Assembly (NCBI RefSeq): GCF_014356525.2
Contig: NC_052511.1
Coordinates: 33,424,687-33,488,686, forward strand
Source of the DNA: Nilaparvata lugens
Lineage: Eukaryota; Arthropoda; Insecta; Hemiptera; Delphacidae
Direction of reading: 5' to 3'
Length of the DNA stretch: 64,000 nt
Shown here: positions 57,601 through 63,600 of the stretch, one piece after another
Layout: each line of letters opens with the position of its first letter
Numbering within the stretch: the stretch's first letter is position 1
Notes under the pieces: model-generated
Databases searched by the model: none
Told to the model about the DNA's origin: nothing
What the model saw: only the letters and a program-made list of their open reading frames with translations
Position numbers and translations under genes: made by a program

Positions 57601-60600
57601 CTGCTGAAAACAAATTATTTTTCTCAAAGTGCTCTTCAATATTAATCTTTATAATACTTTCCAATACCTTGGATATAACAGGTACAAGCGCAATCGGTCT
57701 GTAGTTAATTATATCTATTCTCTCACCCTCTTTATAAACAGGCACGGTTACAGTGGTTTTTAAACATTTAGGAAAGATACCACTACTTATAGCTCTATCA
57801 ATTAGATACGTCAAAGGTTCAATGATAACATCTATGATCTTCTTCAACACAAAATTAGATAGCCCAAAAATGTCTTCAGACTTGGAATTACTGAGCTTAG
57901 CAACGATTTTATGTACATCTGCGGGCTCCACAGCATCAAGTCTAAAGGATTGCAAGCCACACTGTGAATTGATCAATCCAGACGACATCAGAATATCAGA
58001 AGCACTAGCTCCGTGATTGATATTACAAGAACAATTATTGGATGAATTTACAAAAAAATCATTAATTTCATCAGCAGATAGGGGAGGAGCCATTTGTGAA
58101 CGATTTTTTGGCAATCGTCCCGTCTCTGTATTAATAATCTTCCAAGCAGCTTCGCAAATATTAGAGGACTTCAAAATATAATCATCATTAGCCTTTCTTT
58201 TAGCTGCATTAATTTTATCCCTATAAATTTGCTTTAATCTTCTATGATTTTCTATCAATTCAGTATTGTTCTTGCATTTTTCATAACTTAAATCTAACAG
58301 TGTTCTAATTTCTTCCAATTCGGGTGTGTACCAAACTTTAGATTTTTGAATTTTACAGCCCTTATTGAAGGAGTTGATTTTTTTAGTTATTCATTGAAAT
58401 TTTTAGATAAAACCTTCATGAAAGAGTCAAAAGCCAGATCTACATTATCTTCCTGAACAGTTTCCGACCAATCAACTCTGTCTAACCAGTACTTTAACCT
58501 GCTTATGCTTGTTTCATTAACTAGTCTAAAGCTGTGAGTCAATGATTTATCCTTGGTACTTGTAGTTGAGCCTGGTGAAATGCCTGCAATCTCCAATACC
58601 AAACCCAAATGATCAGACAAATGCGGCTGCACTGTCTTACACTTATATATTGAGGGGTGGAGATTGGAAATGAAGTTATCCAGGCAAGACTCAGATCTGG
58701 TAGGATGCAGATTAACACAAAAGCAGTCATAGGATTTCAGCATATTTATAAACGCGACGTTGGTGGATCTCTTTATATTAGGGTCAATGTTCAAGTCACT
58801 AGCTATGACTATTCTAAAGTTAGAGTATTTAGAATTATTTTGGATATAATCAAATAGTTGAGACATTTTTTCGTTAAAAAGGACAATTGGAGAGTCGGGC
58901 GTACGGTATACAAAACAACTATTAATTCAATACTACTGATAACTATCATTACTGCCTCAAATAGTTTGAAATCACAGAGAAAATCAATGTTGACAACCGT
59001 GAAAGGGTGCATGAAAGAGTCCCTCACATAGATAGCAGCTCCTCCATATGGAGTAGGTCTACAGAAACTGGCAGCTACACAAAAATCTACCGGTTTGTAA
59101 ATGCTAATTTCATCTTGTGTACACCAGTGTTCATTTACACAAAGTATATCACAACGTGTGCTATTGTTGAAGACATCCAAAGAGTTTAACTTATTTTTTA
59201 TTGATTGTAAGTTAATATGTGAAATTACTAGTGTATCGTCAGAACATCTGTTATCAGAGTTGGATTGTCTTATTCTAGATCGAAAATCAGAAGGGTCAAC
59301 CAAGTCTGTGAAATTATCAGCAGCATGGCGTTGTGCTTTGTCATTGAGTCCTAGTTTAAAGGAGTATAGTCAAGTTCAGGAAGAGAAAAACTTCTCTTAC
59401 AACCATCACAATTCCATCGGCAAGGCGCACCGCACACAATTATGTTTGTACTGAGATTGAGTTCGAAAAGAGAGTCCATACCTTGCTTGCAATAGAGTCA
59501 ATTGATAGGGTTCATCCAAGTGAAGGTCATTTGTGCCAGCTAAAATGATGATGATATCATCCACCGAGAAATCGCGAACAAACTGAAGTCCATCTTGGAT
59601 AATATGTTTCAGCTTCGCACCCGCCTTAGTGTACACAAATATATCGAATTCATCATCCAAATGTTGCAGGTATTTACTATTGCTTGCCCTGACTGCATGA
59701 CAAAACAGTCAATCTTCTCTTTTTACTAGTTTGATTTATTTTTAAGGGAAGACTCTTGGGTTCATTTACAGGAGTCGCAGATTTATGAACTTGTGCCTTC
59801 ACTTGGAGTTCTTTTGATGGAGGTGGAGATGATAAAGATTCGTTTGAGGAGAGAGTAGAAAACCGATTATTAATGCTTATAGGATGATGTGTCTCATATG
59901 GCCTTGCTCTAACTGTAACTCTCGGCGTTTTAAAATCTCCATAACTTATGGAATAACATTTGTTCAAATTTGTATTATGTAATTCTCTGTAATTATTGGT
60001 TCTCAAGATTTCCTGCATTCCCGTAAAATTTAGGAGTTCTGTGTTCATATCAGCACAGTCAACTTTTAATAAGGATATTATCGCATCCTTTTCGACCAGT
60101 TCTCTCCTGAGTTCAATTTTACCTCTCTTCAAATCTTCAATCTGCTCTCTCAAATTGTCCATTTCACTTTGAGCTTCTTCCTCTATACTCAAAGATTCCT
60201 CCAAGCACAGCGCTCTCCGTTGTCTCTCCTCATCCAATTTCCTTTTCAACTGAGAGTTTTCTATTGAAATGTCAGAAAGATTTGTTTGGAGATCTGTATT
60301 GATTTTCAGGCATGCATCAATGCAGTGATAAGATGAGGAACTACATCTACAATAGCCTCACTCGAGTGCTGAGAATTTATGACACCCAATGCACCATGAA
60401 TTTGCACTGCCAGATCTATTACCTCTTCGTGCCTTCACTTAAATGCATTCCGTCATCAAAAGTTAATCTAGATAGACCGTTACGTGCCCGTCTCGTAAGC
60501 ATTTTGATAAGAAAAAAAATGAATAAAGAAGGAAACAAAAATCCTAATTAATAAGTAGGAAAGGTAGAAAAGGAGAATAAAGGAAGCGCCAAGAGAGCTT

Positions 60601-63600
60601 TCATGGTTGTGTTAGAGATAAGGAAGCTCCTGAGAAGATAGGTAACAGGAAAAGAATAGATAGAGAGGAGAAAAATAAGTATATTATGTTCCGAATATTC
60701 TGAAAATATTCTAAAAAGAAACTGCTTTCTTTTATAGTGCTTTCTACGAAGGAATTTATCTGACAGATAGAAGAAGCGAGGTCAGTATCAGAGATTATGA
60801 TAGGCAGTAGAGCTACTCACTGCTAGCTAGGCCTGCCTGTTGACCGGTTCACAATGACAGAATATCAGCAGGCACTCTATTTAGCGTCTGCCGTTGCCAT
60901 AGCGATGAAACACGTGCTAACGGAACATCTGATCGAGAGTAAAATTCTATATCTGCAACAGGTACAAATAATCTGATCGATCTTATCGTTGTCGGTTACC
61001 TGGCGTTATCTCACTCAACAGTACGGTACTGTCACCTTAGCAGTGGGCTTCAGTCACGAAATTCGTTGAGCAAAACAATATCAAGCGAAAACTAGCCACA
61101 AAAGTCTCTGTGCCAACGATAGTGTAGTCAGTGTCACATTCAGAACTCTCGTACTCACCGGCCGCACCACTTTTGAGGATTGGATTAACACAGCAGGTAC
61201 TTCACTACTCAATAATTTCGTAAACTTGACACAATTAAAAGATTTTTCACTAAATACTTGAAAAATAACAGAAAAATGCAGAGCAACTTACATTTGCAAC
61301 TAAACACGGAAACCCAGTGCTACCAAATTGCTAGAGTTGTAATCATTTAAATATTTTCTTACTCTCTTTGGTTAACAGCCGTTTAGCTGGTTGGCAGCAC
61401 TCTCCATGCCTCTCTGTCATCTACCATCCTTTTGAGGTCTCTGTAGTTGGCACCATCTCAGTTCCTTCTTCAGTTGTAAGTTGTATGTAGTTCTCCAGTC
61501 TTGGCCTTCCTCACGCATTCCTTCCTCAGTCATTCCCTCCATCATTCTTTCTGTTAGTCCCTATTTCTTACTATCAAATCAAAAATTACTATCATTCACT
61601 TGGAATATAAATTATGAGAAAGTGGTTTTACGTGTTAGTGGATTAATGGTTATGTAGCCATTACGCCACCTCTGTAACGTCAACGAGAGTCATATACTGA
61701 TTTATTATACACTGATAAAGAGAGTGCAACACTGATTTTAAAGATCCCAAATTACAATGTTTTTATGAGAGTGTATAAACATGAATGTATGAGATTAAAT
61801 TAGAATTTGAACCCCGGTTTTAATTAGGCCGACCGGTGGTCTGGGACTTCAGCCTGCTACTCTCTGAAACTGTTCCTCCCCCTATTTCGATTCATTAGAA
61901 TAGGCCAGAGAATAGGTTATGTTTTCTTCACTTTATAAAATGTTGTAAAATTTTTATTGATTCATTCTTTCATGTAATAATTAGCAAATAATGGTAATGC
62001 TTGGGAGAGACCTATCACAGCCTCAACACACAAAAGTATTTCCCAAAATAAAAATAATTGAAAATATGTCAATATGGTTGGATTCATTTGAGTTGTATAT
62101 TTTTGAAAGGTGCTGACAATTGTTGGTAAAGAAGAGTTGATGAGTGCTCAACTAGTCCTTTTCAACGAAGAGCTTCTGCAGCGCACCACGGATGCGGTCA
62201 ACATGTCGGTCAGAGCTGACATTGGCTGTGTCAGAATTGTTTTCATCAACCGCTTCCTCACTTCAGTTATTGTAAGTATAATTAACTTTGCTGAAGCGTG
62301 TTAGTGTTACGAAATAATTAAATCCAACATTAAAATGAGTGAATTTCTATATAATTATCCATCAAGGTGAAAGCTGATCTCTTGGTTTCACTGAATCACC
62401 AATACCACCAACGTAAAACTAGTTCTACCGATTGAATATAGGGTGTTGATTTGGAATTGAAATGGAAATTAAAAATTTTCTTATAAAGTAATTGACTTAC
62501 AATTATTGTTTTGTAAGTGAAAACCAATTACATTAAAATTGTATTTTGTAATGGATCTAGAAATTCTCAACATCAATCCTGCATGAAATAGAAGTCACAA
62601 GATTACCTTCGATCTAATTGTTGAAAGTTGAAATTCATTATTGAGAATTATTAATATTAGATATTATTCAAGAAGAAGGTACCATACTTTCAATAGCCTC
62701 ACATATCAAATTGAATTGATTGATCAACTTATTGATTTATTTCCTTTATTTAGGACGAGGATAGGTATTTTCTGTCACAAAACCTTTATTCTTTGTATAA
62801 TAAATTTATAAATATATTTCATTTTCAGGGATTCATGAATAATTTCCAAACCGCTCAAGAAAAATTGAAAGAAGCATCAGCGGCAGCAGCTGAAGCAGCT
62901 AGAAGTAACGTGAGGCAAGCTTACTCTGCAGCTGTTAAAATCAGACTCAATATCTATCTGAAGGTAAATAAAACTGTACATTTTTCAACTTCACTATACT
63001 CCATTCACAATATCTCAAGCTAGTTTGTATGCTTTGATTAGTAAGTAATTGAATTAGTCTAATCTAGTTATCCAAGCTGCTCACCTCATTTATAACCGCT
63101 TTCGATTCTTCTAGCCCAATAACATTTATTTCATTGTTTTATTTTATTGCTTTTATCAACTAGTACTTCGCATCAATAATTAAATTGTGCTCACGTCTCA
63201 TCTCTCAATCATCCTTAACAAATAATACTTAGTGATTACTCTTCATGATTAGAGTATTTTTAATAGTATGATTCTTTCCCAAAAAATTCCACCAGTCTCT
63301 TGACTTTTAGTGAGATCAGATAGACCGATCTCAATTTACTATTTATACATCTTGTTCCACTGTTTAATATTATTGTAATTCCACTCAATGGAAAAATAAT
63401 TCCTTAATTCACTTGTAATAATAAATTATAATTTTCAGTTAATTCAAATTTTCATCACATAGATTGTTCATATCAATGATTGTTCACATAGATTGGTGAT
63501 CCTAGTTTGTTACTGAATCTTCTTTTGTACCTCCTAAGGTTTGATTTGAATTATTTATTTTTATTGCAGGCTCCTATCATAGTGATTCCAGAGAACTCGA

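Larger units (their letters stand above)
56340..60480 (-). mobile_element. antisense LINE with esterase-type ORF1 in Vps13 intron 22
   Basis: Minus-strand order: Cys/His cluster (about 60420-60300), coiled coil (60310-60000), linker, SGNH-hydrolase-like region (59720-59500), endonuclease (59303-58387, one frameshift), RT (58318-56693) and C-terminal tail (56751-56410). Several frameshifts make it inactive. Coiled coil plus esterase in ORF1 is known from CR1-clade LINEs (PHD/esterase ORF1), which supports a CR1-like assignment. The 3' end is near 56340-56390. Confidence 0.75.

Noticed and set aside
60312..60551. 79-codon plus-strand frame near the LINE ORF1
   Set aside because: It overlaps the antisense Cys/His-rich ORF1 region, has no domain, and does not fit Vps13 phase.
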